Positions 1-9,046 of a DNA stretch of 64,000 nt are shown piece after piece (position 1 is the stretch's first letter; each line of letters opens with the position of its first letter). Origin of the DNA: Phycisphaeraceae bacterium (GTDB taxonomy: Bacteria; Planctomycetota; Phycisphaerae; Phycisphaerales; UBA1924). The DNA is taken from contig JAHBXL010000002.1 in the NCBI GenBank assembly GCA_019636495.1, positions 186,001 to 250,000 on the forward strand. The letters run 5' to 3'. Position numbers and translations under genes: made by a program. The notes beneath the pieces were generated by a model. The model saw only the letters and a list, made by a program, of their open reading frames with translations. It ran no database searches and was not told where the DNA came from.

Positions 1-946
1 GCAGCGCGTTGGGCTGGTCATACGGCGCGAGTTGGCCGACAATCGCGGCGTTGGACTCGCTGAAGAACATCCCGCCAGCCGGCAAGCCCTTGATCGAGCC
101 CGGAAGACCGGTCTCGTAGAGACACAGATTGTTGATGAGGTCAAACGACTCGGCGAAGTTCGCGTACGGCGGGGTCGCCGTGTTCTCGACCACGATGTCG
201 CGGTTGAAGCCCGTCACCGCCAGCGGGTCGAGTTGGGTGATCGCGGGCAACCCGCTGATCGCCATGACCACCGTGTTCTGGTTCGCCCCGCCCACGTTCG
301 GCTTCGTAAACGCGATGCTCTCGATGCGCCGCGTGTTCAGGCCCAGCGCGCCCAGGTTCAACGTGGTCTGGTAGATGCGCGGGTTGCCGGCCGAGCCATC
401 ATCAATCGTGCTGCTCACCGTGTTGGCGCGGCCGAGGTTGTTCAGCGCGTTATTGGTCGTGACATTGAACCAGTCCTGCGCATTGAAGTTCACCGGTCCG
501 TGCGTGGTCGAATCGGTGAACGTAATCACCATCGTTCCAAGCCCGCCCTGGTTCGACGACGATGCGAAAATCGCGATCGTCTCGTACTCGCGCTGGTCCG
601 CCGGCGCGAATGTCAGTGTGCCCGTCGGGTTGGGCACATCGAGGAACAGCGCGTTGTTCTGGTTGTACGGCTGGAACTGCACGCGCGTGGCATCCACCAG
701 GCTCACGAACGTGCCGCCCACCGGAAGCCCCTTGGTCGAGCCCGGCAGGTTCCGCTCATACCACGCCCAGTTGTTGAACGTGTCGAACGGTTGCGCATAG
801 TCGCCAAACGGGGCGGTCGCGGTGTTCTCGATCACGACGTCGCGGTTCCAGCCCGTCGCCGAAATTGGCGTCATCTGCCCGGCGGCGTGACCCGCCACCA
901 ACGCGCTGCACGCCAACGCGCCCCACACAGACATTCTGCGCACCAT
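1..946 (-). CDS. Exported protein with duplicated module (3' end outside window)
   Basis: An open frame reads leftward without a stop to the window edge, so about 315 residues are visible and the C-terminus is missing. The start ATG at 946 has a GGAGGA about 9 nt upstream; another ATG at 952 is only 3 nt from it and less likely. The N-terminus (MVRRMSVWGALACSALVAG) looks like a signal peptide. The body holds a module twice, 214 residues (642 nt) apart: one copy begins TGWNRDVVIENTATAPFGDY and the other TGFNRDIVVENTATPPYANS. Both continue with NN..(Y)E..LPGS.KGLP.GG and a QPYNQNNAL/APYDQPNAL block. Aromatic and Asn/Thr-rich composition suggests beta-sandwich folds in a secreted protein. I do not recognise the family; any C-terminal sorting signal would lie outside the window. 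Confidence 0.8.
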   Translation of the reverse strand, partial: MVRRMSVWGALACSALVAGHAAGQMTPISATGWNRDVVIENTATAPFGDYAQPFDTFNNWAWYERNLPGSTKGLPVGGTFVSLVDATRVQFQPYNQNNALFLDVPNPTGTLTFAPADQREYETIAIFASSSNQGGLGTMVITFTDSTTHGPVNFNAQDWFNVTTNNALNNLGRANTVSSTIDDGSAGNPRIYQTTLNLGALGLNTRRIESIAFTKPNVGGANQNTVVMAISGLPAITQLDPLAVTGFNRDIVVENTATPPYANFAESFDLINNLCLYETGLPGSIKGLPAGGMFFSESNAAIVGQLAPYDQPNAL

Positions 947-1213
947 GTTCATTTCTCCTCCAAACGCGAACCCAATGGATGACCAAGAGCCGGCCGGCCA
1001 GAACAGCGCCGACGGATGCCGGGGACAACGGCAACCTGAATCTAGGTCTATGCGGGTCCACCCGCTCGCAGTGTTTCCTCAAAACGACGATTTTTGACCG
1101 ATCCGGACCCGGCGCGATCGAGCCGGCCGGGACCAATTCTCCCACCGACGGCGCAAGTTGCCCATTTTCACACAGTTGCGTCCCCACGCCCTGCCCTCGG
1201 TCGAATGCGCAAG

Positions 1214-1246
1214 CAAAAAGGAGCCCGCGACATGCCCGGGCCCCTT
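1214..1246 (-). terminator. Rho-independent terminator after the multihaem cytochrome gene
   Basis: Read on the minus strand, GGGGCCCG (1244-1237) pairs with CGGGCTCC (1227-1220), giving an 8-bp stem with one G-T pair and a 9-nt loop. It is followed at once by five T (1219-1215). It lies about 35 nt beyond the stop codon at 1282. The rest of the 947-1281 gap has no credible gene; it must also hold the promoter of the leftward gene starting at 946. Confidence 0.8.
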
Positions 1247-1281
1247 GGATCCACATGAGCCTGCGACCAAGCGTCACAGGA

Positions 1282-3297
1282 CTACGGACATCCTGCAAAC
1301 CAGCACGTCAGGAACGCGAAAATCGCCGGTACGCCGGGCGTGCCGCCGAAGGTGTTCGCGGCCGGAGTCGCCGCGAACCAGTCAGACAGAAACGCGAAGA
1401 TGTCCGGCACATCCGCGATGCCGTTGCCGTTCCAGTCGCACAGGCATCCGACGACGATCGAGCCCTCGTCCATGACAACCGGCTCGCTCTTGCCCAGCGC
1501 GGCCCAGAGGTTGTACGCCAACTGGCCCATGGTGTTGGCCGGCGGGTCGTCGAACCGTTCAGGGATGTAGGGCAGCGTGGCGATCGGAAGGATGCGCTCG
1601 TTGGTCTCAGGGTGCAGCGGGAATGTCCGCTGGTCCTGATCGCGCAGGAACTCCATGTACTCGCGCGTCGAGGTCTGGTGATACACCACGACCTCCGCCC
1701 TGACTGCGCCGGTTGGAATCGCGAACAGCGTGTCGTCCCAGTACTGTCCATCGGCGTACAGGTTCGGCGGCTCGCTGCCCGCCTGCAGCAACTCGAACGC
1801 GGCGTTGTTGAACCCCATCGGCGGGATGCGGTTGTCCTTCTCGATTGTGTTCACGAGCGCCAGGCGGAATGCCTCGCCCACCGGCTCGCCCGTCAGCGCG
1901 GCAACCGTCGCATCGATCCCGTGCTTGGCCTCGTACACCTTGGTCGTCTCCGTGTCGAGCGCGGCGGTTTCGAAGTCGTACGCGCCGTGCTCGGCCAGCA
2001 CCGTTCCATTGGCCGCGAGGAAGCGCACGTTGATCCACATGCGCCGGCCCTCGACATAGCCCGTGGGCAGTTTGTGACCGCTGAAGTTGATGACCCGCAC
2101 GTTCACATCGTCGCCGATCCGCGACAGTTCCATGTCGCTGGCGCGCTCCATCATGCTGCGGTTGCGCTCGAGCGCATCGGTCACCGCCTCCTGGCTGAGC
2201 GCGGTGTCCGACGCGTCAAAGTCCCACAGTTCGATGATCGCCTGCAACACCCACGAGTTCGCCCCGCTGAAGTCGTGCTGCGCAACCGCCGGACGGTGCG
2301 GCGCCTCGATGCCGCAGCCCGCGCCCGGGATGCCCGGCATGTGGCAATCCTGGCACGAACTCACGCCGTTGCCCCGGCTGCCGCCGAATCTCCTGCCCAG
2401 ATCGACCGGACCCTGACCGAACAGGCTGTTGGCCCACTCGCTGTAGGTGCGCTGCTCGGGGAACTGGTGGTACTTGTTCACCGGCGGCGGCGCGTTCAGC
2501 GCATTGGGCACGTATGCACCCGTATTGGTATCCAGCGTGTACGTCGGCGTGCTGACATCGTGGCACGTCGCGCACATCCGCGAGTCGCTGTGGAACGGCG
2601 AGTGCTCCCACTCGTGAAAGCCCAGCCACCCGCCCGGGTAGCCCGTCTCGGGATCGGGCGGGTTGTGGATCAGCCAGTCCGCCTGCAGATCGTGCGGCCC
2701 GCGCCGATAGTCCTGCGGGTCGAGCACGAAGTTCGCGTTGTGCGGCCACATGTGCCCGCTGCCGGGAATGGCCAGCAGGATCGACTCATCGCGCGCCGGA
2801 CTCACGCCGGGCGTGTATTCGGGGTCCACCATCCGGTGGCACACCGAGCAGGAGACCCCCGTGAAGTCGATCCCGCTGAGCGTGGAACCGTCCGTCGGGT
2901 TCGGGTCCATCAGTTTGCCGCGGGCCCAGCCAATCGGCGTGTGGCACCGCAGGCAGAAGTCGCCGATGAACTCGGCGTCCTGCTGGGCGATCGAGAACGC
3001 GGCCCAGAACACCGGGTCGCGGCTGGCCTGACCCATCAGGCTGGTGACCCACCGGTCATACGGAGCCTGCTCCTCAACATACGCGCCGTGGCAGTTGCTG
3101 CAGTTGTTCGGGCCGATCAGCGGCTCGGACAACGAACCCGCCGGCGTGCCGCCGCTGAAAAAATCGACGCGCGTCGTCTGCAATGGCAGAACGGGCGGGT
3201 CATACGCGACCGCCGCGCCCACGCCGGTGAGACACACCAAACTCGCCCAGACCAAGCCCTTGGTCCAAGCGCGCTTATCAGACTGATCTCGCTTCAA
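1282..3297 (-). CDS. Five-haem cytochrome c family protein with dockerin-like C-terminus
   Basis: A 671-residue exported protein. Five CXXCH haem-binding motifs are visible: CSNCH 66-70, CLRCH 115-119, CSVCH 150-154, CATCH 242-246 and CQDCH 315-319; several other His could be distal ligands. Residues 11-32 form a signal peptide, so haem attachment would be periplasmic. A long region after the last haem resembles beta-rich domains of planctomycete multihaem proteins. The last 54 residues contain CDWNGNGIADVPDIFAFL, an EF-hand/dockerin-like motif, followed by a degenerate second copy (VPAIFAFLTCWFAGC). The start is TTG with AAGGAG six nt upstream, so the ORF-opening TTG is credible. Likely role is electron transfer; the redox partner is not evident. 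Confidence 0.85.
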   Translation of the reverse strand: MKRDQSDKRAWTKGLVWASLVCLTGVGAAVAYDPPVLPLQTTRVDFFSGGTPAGSLSEPLIGPNNCSNCHGAYVEEQAPYDRWVTSLMGQASRDPVFWAAFSIAQQDAEFIGDFCLRCHTPIGWARGKLMDPNPTDGSTLSGIDFTGVSCSVCHRMVDPEYTPGVSPARDESILLAIPGSGHMWPHNANFVLDPQDYRRGPHDLQADWLIHNPPDPETGYPGGWLGFHEWEHSPFHSDSRMCATCHDVSTPTYTLDTNTGAYVPNALNAPPPVNKYHQFPEQRTYSEWANSLFGQGPVDLGRRFGGSRGNGVSSCQDCHMPGIPGAGCGIEAPHRPAVAQHDFSGANSWVLQAIIELWDFDASDTALSQEAVTDALERNRSMMERASDMELSRIGDDVNVRVINFSGHKLPTGYVEGRRMWINVRFLAANGTVLAEHGAYDFETAALDTETTKVYEAKHGIDATVAALTGEPVGEAFRLALVNTIEKDNRIPPMGFNNAAFELLQAGSEPPNLYADGQYWDDTLFAIPTGAVRAEVVVYHQTSTREYMEFLRDQDQRTFPLHPETNERILPIATLPYIPERFDDPPANTMGQLAYNLWAALGKSEPVVMDEGSIVVGCLCDWNGNGIADVPDIFAFLSDWFAATPAANTFGGTPGVPAIFAFLTCWFAGCP

Positions 3298-3454
3298 TCC
3301 TGGCTCCTTCCCACCGAAGCCCAGACACGGACCGGTATCGCACTGCGAACAAACTGCGAGCGGCCTTCCGCTCTATCGGCACATACGGACCGCACCGACA
3401 GTCGGATGCACCTCGTGCAAGTATGCCCGCGCCCAGCCGCCTCGGCCACGCGTT

Positions 3455-4363
3455 TCAACCCGTCGATATTGGTTGTTTTCCAACGCCATTTGGGGAAGTC
3501 CCCGCACAATCGCGCTTCCCGCATCCGCTCCGAGCGGCAACCCACACCCCCGATGCGGCCAAGCCCAGCCCCGCCCATGCGCCCCAAAGGCTGTTGTCCC
3601 AAGGGTCCCAGCACGCCGCCCGCCACATCCACAACGCCCCCGCGAACATCGACGCCGCAACCAGCGCCCATCTCACGCGCGGCCGTCGCGGCAGGAGAAC
3701 CAGCAGCACCGCCGCGGCACAGATCGCCGTCCGCCCGATCGGAAACACGGCGACGCCGTACGCGATGTTCTTCGGCCAGTCGACCAGCAGCCCGCTTGCG
3801 CCGAAGATGGCGAGCGGATCAACTCTCGTCCCCTCGCCGCTTGTCGAGATCAGCGTACGACCGCTCGCCGTGGTCATCGGCGCCATCGCCTCGCCCTCTC
3901 GCGTCCGCACCCACAGGTGCGAGCCATCCGTCACGAGGTGCGCTTCGTAACCGAGACTGCGCAACACCGATGCGGCGACCACCGCGCGGCCATCACAATC
4001 CTCCCGCCCCTTGTCGATCGTCTCGGCGACCGTCGGCAGATAGTCGGCGCAGCCCCATGTCACCCAGTCCCACTCGTAGAGAATGTGCTGGTAGACCACC
4101 TGTTCGACGATGCGCAGCGCCTCGCGCGGGTCATCACGCGAACCCGGAACACACGCGAGCGCGAACTCCACGTGCCCGACGATCGGCCCCAGCGCGGGTT
4201 CATCCGGTTCGATCATCGCGCTCAGGTCCGACCAATGCCGGATGTGACGCACCAGGAGGCGCGGATCCGGGTAGCAGGACAGCAGCAGCACCGCCGCCAG
4301 GAACGCGATCTTGATCGGCCAGCGATACCGGCGGCGCGCGGGGTTGAGCAGTCTCAGCAGCAC
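3455..4363 (-). CDS. Membrane-anchored transglutaminase-like protein
   Basis: 302 residues. An N-terminal membrane segment (about 18-31) is followed by a soluble domain with GREDCDGRA (Cys123) and DGSHLWVR (His149), the Cys and His arrangement of transglutaminase-like cysteine peptidases/acyltransferases; a third acidic residue is plausible but not assigned. The C-terminal third has two or more hydrophobic segments (about 205-260). The start lies 37 nt after the mqnD stop on the same strand, so the two are probably co-transcribed, although no functional link with menaquinone synthesis is obvious. Substrate unknown. The family call rests on the Cys/His motif spacing only. Confidence 0.65.
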   Translation of the reverse strand: MLLRLLNPARRRYRWPIKIAFLAAVLLLSCYPDPRLLVRHIRHWSDLSAMIEPDEPALGPIVGHVEFALACVPGSRDDPREALRIVEQVVYQHILYEWDWVTWGCADYLPTVAETIDKGREDCDGRAVVAASVLRSLGYEAHLVTDGSHLWVRTREGEAMAPMTTASGRTLISTSGEGTRVDPLAIFGASGLLVDWPKNIAYGVAVFPIGRTAICAAAVLLVLLPRRPRVRWALVAASMFAGALWMWRAACWDPWDNSLWGAWAGLGLAASGVWVAARSGCGKRDCAGTSPNGVGKQPISTG

Positions 4364-4400
4364 CGTTGGTCACTCCCGCGGCGATGAACATCCGCGATGC

Positions 4401-5354
4401 TCACCGATGCGCTCGTGCGATGTCGATGGTTCCAACAGCCGGGGCGAGCCCGAGCCGCGCCGCCTCATCGAGCAGCCGGCGCAGCGCGGCCTCCCCGCGC
4501 GGGCCCATGTCCACCGTCAACGGGCTCACGTACATGTCGATGTACCGCTCCGCCTGTGCGCGGTCGATCTCCGGCGCAAACTGCATGCAGTAGCGCACCG
4601 ACTCATCGCGTTGCCGCAGCGCAATTTGAACCGAGAGGTCCAGCAGGGCGACGACCTCGCCGATCGTGCCCGGCCCGCAACGCGCATCGAGGTCGCGCCG
4701 AACCGCGTTCCCGCCGAGCGGCAGCGGCAGGCCCGTGCGCTCCCCCCACCACTGACCAAGATCGACAATCTGCTCCAGCCCGAGCGATGCATACGTCAGT
4801 TGCGATTGGTGGATGAGCAGGCCGCGATCGGCGCGTCCGGCCGACACCGCCGCCAGAATCTGATCAAAGGGCAACTCGACGATCTCGGGCTCGCCTCTTG
4901 CTCCAAGATCGGGCGTCGCCTCCCGCATCTCTTCCCATAAACGCCAGAGCAGGAACGCCGTGGTCCTGATCCCCGGTATGGCGATCGCGCGGGCGGGCCG
5001 GCCGCCCTCGCCGCGGCGGCACACCACCTTCGGCCCATACCCCTCGCCCATCGAACTGCCGCAGGCGGTGAGTTGGTAGCGCTCACTCACATGCGCCCAG
5101 GTGAACATCGAGAGCGCGGTGATGTCAAGATCGCCACTCGAAATCGCCCGCCGGTTCAGCACCGCGATGTCCTCGGCCATGGCCCGGAACGCAAACCGTC
5201 CCGTATCGAGCCGCGGCGGCTCCACCACCACGCCAAACCCGTGCTCATCCTTGCGAACCGGGTCGATCTTCCCCGTGATCGGCCACCACATGAACACATC
5301 ATCCGGATCGGGCGAGTGCGCAAGCGTGAGCGTGTGGCGTTGGGTCGGCGTCAT
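4401..5354 (-). CDS. mqnD: 1,4-dihydroxy-6-naphthoate synthase
   Basis: 317 residues matching MqnD, a periplasmic-binding-protein fold turned enzyme that converts cyclic dehypoxanthinyl futalosine to 1,4-dihydroxy-6-naphthoate in the futalosine pathway to menaquinone. The N-terminal AHSPDPDDVFMWW corresponds to the family signature AHSPDxDD(A/V)FM. LDITALSMFTWAHVSERYQL and the C-terminal RYIDMYVSPLTVDMG block are also typical. No signal peptide, as expected for a cytosolic enzyme. It heads a leftward pair with the transglutaminase-like gene. The other mqn genes are not in the window. The slightly long length (about 280 is usual) is due to an Arg-rich central loop. Confidence 0.88.
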   Translation of the reverse strand: MTPTQRHTLTLAHSPDPDDVFMWWPITGKIDPVRKDEHGFGVVVEPPRLDTGRFAFRAMAEDIAVLNRRAISSGDLDITALSMFTWAHVSERYQLTACGSSMGEGYGPKVVCRRGEGGRPARAIAIPGIRTTAFLLWRLWEEMREATPDLGARGEPEIVELPFDQILAAVSAGRADRGLLIHQSQLTYASLGLEQIVDLGQWWGERTGLPLPLGGNAVRRDLDARCGPGTIGEVVALLDLSVQIALRQRDESVRYCMQFAPEIDRAQAERYIDMYVSPLTVDMGPRGEAALRRLLDEAARLGLAPAVGTIDIARAHR

Positions 5355-5484
5355 CTCGGCCCATGGTACTCGCGGCCGCGCCGTCGGAACCTTCGCGCTC
5401 GCGCGGTTTGACCAGGTCCGCTCCGCCCGCTTCCATGAGGCTCCCCTGTCGCGACACCCTCATCAGACCCAACCGGAGCATCCC

Positions 5485-6540
5485 ATGGCCTTCAAAGCCG
5501 CCGCGTACGCCGCACAGTCCGGCACTTCCCCTCTCGCGCCCTTCACCATCGACCGCCGCGACCCGGGGCCCAACGACGTGCAAATGGAGATCCTGTACTG
5601 CGGCGTCTGCCACTCCGATCTTCACTCCGCCCGCGGCGAGTGGGAGTTCATCCAGTTCCCGGTGGTCCCCGGCCACGAGATCGTCGGCAAAGTGACCAAG
5701 ATCGGCGCGAACGTCAAGAAGTTCAAGGTCGGCGACCGCAGCGCGGTCGGCTGCCTCGTGGATTCCTGCCGCGGCTGCGGAAACTGCGAGCGCGGGCTCG
5801 AGCAGTATTGCCAGAAGGGCTTCACGCTCACCTACGCCAGCCCGGATGTGCACTTCCCCGGCAAGATGACCTACGGCGGGTACAGCAAGGCGATCACCGT
5901 CGATGAGCGATTCGTTCTCAAGGTACCGAACTCGCTCGACCTCGCCGCGGCGGCACCGCTGCTGTGCGCGGGCATCACGACCTACTCGCCGCTCAAGCAC
6001 TGGGGCGCGACCAAAGGAAAGAAGGTCGGCGTGGTCGGCCTCGGCGGGCTCGGGCACATGGGCGTGAAGTTCGCGCACGCGTTCGGCTGCCACACCGTGC
6101 TCTTCACGACCAGTGAGAGCAAGATCGCCGACGGCAAGCGGCTGGGCGCCGATGAGGTGGTCATCTCCAAGAACGCCGATGCGATGAACAAGCACGCCGG
6201 CAGCTTCGACTTCATCCTGAACACCGTCGCGGCATCGCACAACCTCGACGCCTACACCAATCTGCTCCGGCTCGATGGCACGCTCTGCCTTGTCGGGGCA
6301 CCGGAGCATCCGCATCCCTCGCCCAGCGTCTGGCCGCTGCTCTTCCAGCGTCGCAGCATCGCGGGCTCCGCCATCGGCGGCCTCCCCGAGACGCAGGAGA
6401 TGCTCGACTTCTGCGCCAAGCACAACATCGTCAGCGACATCGAGATGATCCCCATGCAGAAGATCAACGAGGCCTACGAGCGCATGCTCAAGAGCGATGT
6501 GAAGTACCGCTTCGTCATCGACATGGCATCTCTGAAGTAA
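5485..6540 (+). CDS. Zinc-dependent NAD(P) alcohol dehydrogenase
   Basis: 351 residues of the medium-chain dehydrogenase/reductase superfamily, cinnamyl-alcohol-dehydrogenase/YahK type. Catalytic zinc ligands lie in CGVCHSDLH and GHE, the structural zinc site is CRGCGNCERGLEQYC, and the Rossmann turn is GLGGLGHMG. The chosen ATG at 5485 starts the conserved MAFKAAAYA and has GGAG seven nt upstream; a longer in-frame reading from 5101 overlaps mqnD antisense and is rejected. The old yellow enzyme gene follows after 20 nt, so the two probably form a small reductive operon for aldehydes and enones. Substrate cannot be read from sequence. Confidence 0.9.
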   Translation: MAFKAAAYAAQSGTSPLAPFTIDRRDPGPNDVQMEILYCGVCHSDLHSARGEWEFIQFPVVPGHEIVGKVTKIGANVKKFKVGDRSAVGCLVDSCRGCGNCERGLEQYCQKGFTLTYASPDVHFPGKMTYGGYSKAITVDERFVLKVPNSLDLAAAAPLLCAGITTYSPLKHWGATKGKKVGVVGLGGLGHMGVKFAHAFGCHTVLFTTSESKIADGKRLGADEVVISKNADAMNKHAGSFDFILNTVAASHNLDAYTNLLRLDGTLCLVGAPEHPHPSPSVWPLLFQRRSIAGSAIGGLPETQEMLDFCAKHNIVSDIEMIPMQKINEAYERMLKSDVKYRFVIDMASLK

Positions 6541-6560
6541 TCCGAATCGAATACCCCGCC

Positions 6561-7628
6561 ATGCCCACACTCTTCGATCCGTTGACCCTCGGTGATATCT
6601 CGCTCCCCAACCGCATACTGATGGCGCCGCTCACCCGCTGCCGCGCCGACAACCCCGGCCGCGTGCCCAACGCGCACATGGTCGAGTACTACCGCCAGCG
6701 CGCGAGCGCCGGGCTCATCCTCACCGAGGCAACCTCCGTCGACCCGATGGGCGTCGGCTATCCCAACACGCCCGGCATCTGGTCCGATGAACAGGTCGAG
6801 GGCTGGAAGCAGGTCACCGCGGCGGTCCACAAGGCCAACGGACGTATCTTCCTGCAACTCTGGCACGTCGGCCGGGTGTCCGATCCGATGTACCTCAACG
6901 GCGCGCAGCCCGTCGCGCCCAGCGCCATCGCCATGCAGGGCTTCGTCTCCGGAGTCCGCCCGCAGAAGCCGTATGTCACGCCCCGCGCGCTGGATCTCGA
7001 CGAGATCCCCGGCGTCATCGCCGCGTTCGGGCTCGGCGCGGCGAACGCCAAGCGTGCCGGTTTCGATGGCGTCGAGATCCACGGCGCCAACGGCTACCTG
7101 CTCGACCAGTTCCTGCAGGACTCGACCAACAAGCGCACCGATGCCTACGGCGGACCGATCGAGCACCGCGCCCGGCTCATGCTCGAAGTGACCGATGCGT
7201 GCATCGAGGTGTGGGGCGCGGGCCGCGTCGGCATGCACCTCTCGCCGCGGGCCGACTTTCACGCCATGGGCGATTCGAACCCGCGCGCGACGTTCACCCA
7301 TGTCGCGCGGGAACTCGGCCGCAGGAAACTGGCGTTCATCTGCGCACGCGAGTCCATCGGGCCCGACTGGCTCGCGCCCACGCTCCGCCACGAGTTCCGC
7401 CGCGCCGGCGGCGGCGCATACATCATCAACGAGCAACTCACCGGCGAATCCGCCCAGGCCGCACTCGACTCGGGCGCGGGGGATGGCGCAGCATTCGGCC
7501 GACTCTTCATCGCCAACCCGGACCTGCCGCGGCGGCTGCGCGAGGCCGCCCCGCTCAACGAGCAGCGACCCGACCTGTTCTACACGCCGGGGCCGGAGGG
7601 GTATACGGATTATCCGGGGATGGATTGA
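6561..7628 (+). CDS. Old yellow enzyme family alkene reductase
   Basis: 355 residues, FMN-dependent TIM-barrel oxidoreductase of the NemA/OYE type. Seen: N-terminal LTLGDISLPNRILMAPLTRCRAD, the LQLWHVGRVSDP strand, FDGVEIHGANGYLLDQFLQD with the conserved His/Asn pair that binds the phenolic or nitro ligand, and NKRTDAYGG. Length is normal for the family (about 350-370). It follows the alcohol dehydrogenase by 20 nt, which suggests sequential reduction of unsaturated aldehydes or detoxification of electrophiles. Physiological substrate not inferable. Confidence 0.9.
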   Translation: MPTLFDPLTLGDISLPNRILMAPLTRCRADNPGRVPNAHMVEYYRQRASAGLILTEATSVDPMGVGYPNTPGIWSDEQVEGWKQVTAAVHKANGRIFLQLWHVGRVSDPMYLNGAQPVAPSAIAMQGFVSGVRPQKPYVTPRALDLDEIPGVIAAFGLGAANAKRAGFDGVEIHGANGYLLDQFLQDSTNKRTDAYGGPIEHRARLMLEVTDACIEVWGAGRVGMHLSPRADFHAMGDSNPRATFTHVARELGRRKLAFICARESIGPDWLAPTLRHEFRRAGGGAYIINEQLTGESAQAALDSGAGDGAAFGRLFIANPDLPRRLREAAPLNEQRPDLFYTPGPEGYTDYPGMD

Positions 7629-7644
7629 AATCGAGCGCGGCCGG

Positions 7645-8223
7645 CTACCCGTCCATCAGTTGGCGCAGCGGCCGCAGGTCGAGTGACCAGCCCGGCAGAA
7701 CAAGACAATCAGCCTTGTCACCGACGGCGGCCGCTTCCACCAGTTTGCCGGCACTGCGCTGGAACCGACGCAGACGACCATCGGCCGGGTCGTACGCCCA
7801 ATACTCGCCCACGCCAAACGCCTCGTAGTCGTTGCGCTTGGTCGTCAAATCGAACGCCTTGGTCCCGGGCGAAAGAACCTCGACCAGCAGGTCCGGCGGC
7901 GTGTTCAGCACCTGCGGCAGTTGCTTCAACTTGCCCGGCAGATAGCACACAAGGTCGGGCGCATACACACGGTCATTGGCCAGCACCAGATCAACATCCA
8001 TGAAGAACTCGAATCCCGTATGCTCATCCCCATAGCAGCTCAACTGCATGAGCATGAGCTGGATGATCTTCTGGTGACGTGGCGTTGGACGTGGCGACAT
8101 GAAGACGACCCCATCAACGAGTTCGTAGCGCTCGGTTGTTTCGCCGTGCGCAAGGTACTCCGCGGCGGTCATTCGAAGACCGGCAAGGCCGAAGTCGGTC
8201 GGGATGCGGGGGACGGCGGACAT
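7645..8223 (-). CDS. Uma2 family nuclease-like protein
   Basis: 192 residues of the Uma2/DUF820 restriction-endonuclease-like family. MTAAEYLAHGETTERYELVDGVV is the usual N-terminus. The PD-(D/E)XK core is seen as YAPDLV and PPDLLVEVLSPGT (Asp...Glu-x-leu), followed by KRNDYEAFGVGEYWAYDP. I use the ATG at 8223; a GTG at 8241 is possible. No Shine-Dalgarno precedes 8223, but TATACT (minus strand 8236-8231) sits six nt before the ATG, a spacing compatible with a leaderless mRNA. Such genes are numerous in planctomycetes and cyanobacteria and their function is unknown. It is convergent with the OYE gene, 16 nt away. Confidence 0.85.
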   Translation of the reverse strand: MSAVPRIPTDFGLAGLRMTAAEYLAHGETTERYELVDGVVFMSPRPTPRHQKIIQLMLMQLSCYGDEHTGFEFFMDVDLVLANDRVYAPDLVCYLPGKLKQLPQVLNTPPDLLVEVLSPGTKAFDLTTKRNDYEAFGVGEYWAYDPADGRLRRFQRSAGKLVEAAAVGDKADCLVLPGWSLDLRPLRQLMDG

Positions 8224-8263
8224 GCTGAGAGTATAAACCACAAACGCCCGTGCCGCGAGGGGG

Positions 8264-8773
8264 TTACCGGAGCACCATCACCACTTCCTCGATCTCTTCC
8301 CCCCGCGCGTTGGCAAATCCCCGCTCGCGGCGGGCTTCCACGAACCCGCACTTGAGCAGCACGCGGATCGAAGGGGCGTTGTCCGCCGCGGCGCGGCCGA
8401 ATACTGGGCGGCCCTTCACCTCGTCGAGCAGCCCTTGCAGCGCGCGTGTCGCAACGCCTTTGCCCCAGAACTCGCGGCCGATCCAGTACGTCACCTCGCG
8501 CTCCTCGCCCCGAATGAAACTCGCGATGTGCCCGGCGACGTGCTCCGCGCGCGCCGAATCGCGCACGATAACTGTGCGCACGATCACCGTGTCCTTCGCG
8601 AGAATCTTCGCCCAGTGGGCATCAAACGCCGCGCGATCAGTCGGGTCATCGCTCGTGAACGCGGCCATACGGCAGGCTTCGGTGTCGAGTTGATGCGCGA
8701 AGAAGTTGGGGAGGTCGGAGTGAATGACGGAACGAAGGCATGAGCTTGTTGTGGAATGGTCGTCCGCACACAT
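8264..8773 (-). CDS. GNAT family N-acetyltransferase
   Basis: 169 residues with the GNAT fold: central strand IASFIRGEEREVTYWIGREFWGKGVAT, where WGKGVATRAL corresponds to the acetyl-CoA pyrophosphate loop (Q/R-x-x-G-x-G/A), and NAPSIRVLLKCGFVEARRERG, the typical alpha4-beta7 end. It resembles the RimJ/RimL subgroup that acetylates N-termini or small amines, but the substrate is open. Start ATG 8773 has GGAG six nt upstream. It precedes the Uma2 gene on the same strand with a 40-nt gap. Confidence 0.82.
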   Translation of the reverse strand: MCADDHSTTSSCLRSVIHSDLPNFFAHQLDTEACRMAAFTSDDPTDRAAFDAHWAKILAKDTVIVRTVIVRDSARAEHVAGHIASFIRGEEREVTYWIGREFWGKGVATRALQGLLDEVKGRPVFGRAAADNAPSIRVLLKCGFVEARRERGFANARGEEIEEVVMVLR

Positions 8774-9046
8774 TGTCCGCTCCGGAAGACTGATTCACTA
8801 CTTTGGCAGCGTCAGGGTACGCTGCCTCGGCCCCAAACACACAACCTGTGCCGCGGACCAGCAGCGCGATGACCCGCGCAACGCCCAATGACGGGCCTCG
8901 ATTGAACCTCGCCCGGAGTGCTCAGGAAGCTTGATCAGATCTACCGAAGTTTCGCACATATACCGAGTAAAGGCCTTGCGGGCGTCCCTTGTTTGTTGTA
9001 GGCTGATCGAGGCAAGCTTGGCTTGACGGCCTTGCGGAGGAGTGAG

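Noticed and set aside
865-4314. 1149-codon open frame on the plus strand
   Set aside because: It lies antisense to the cytochrome and transglutaminase-like genes, is very Arg/His-rich, has no recognisable domain and follows from GC-rich codon bias on the opposite strand.
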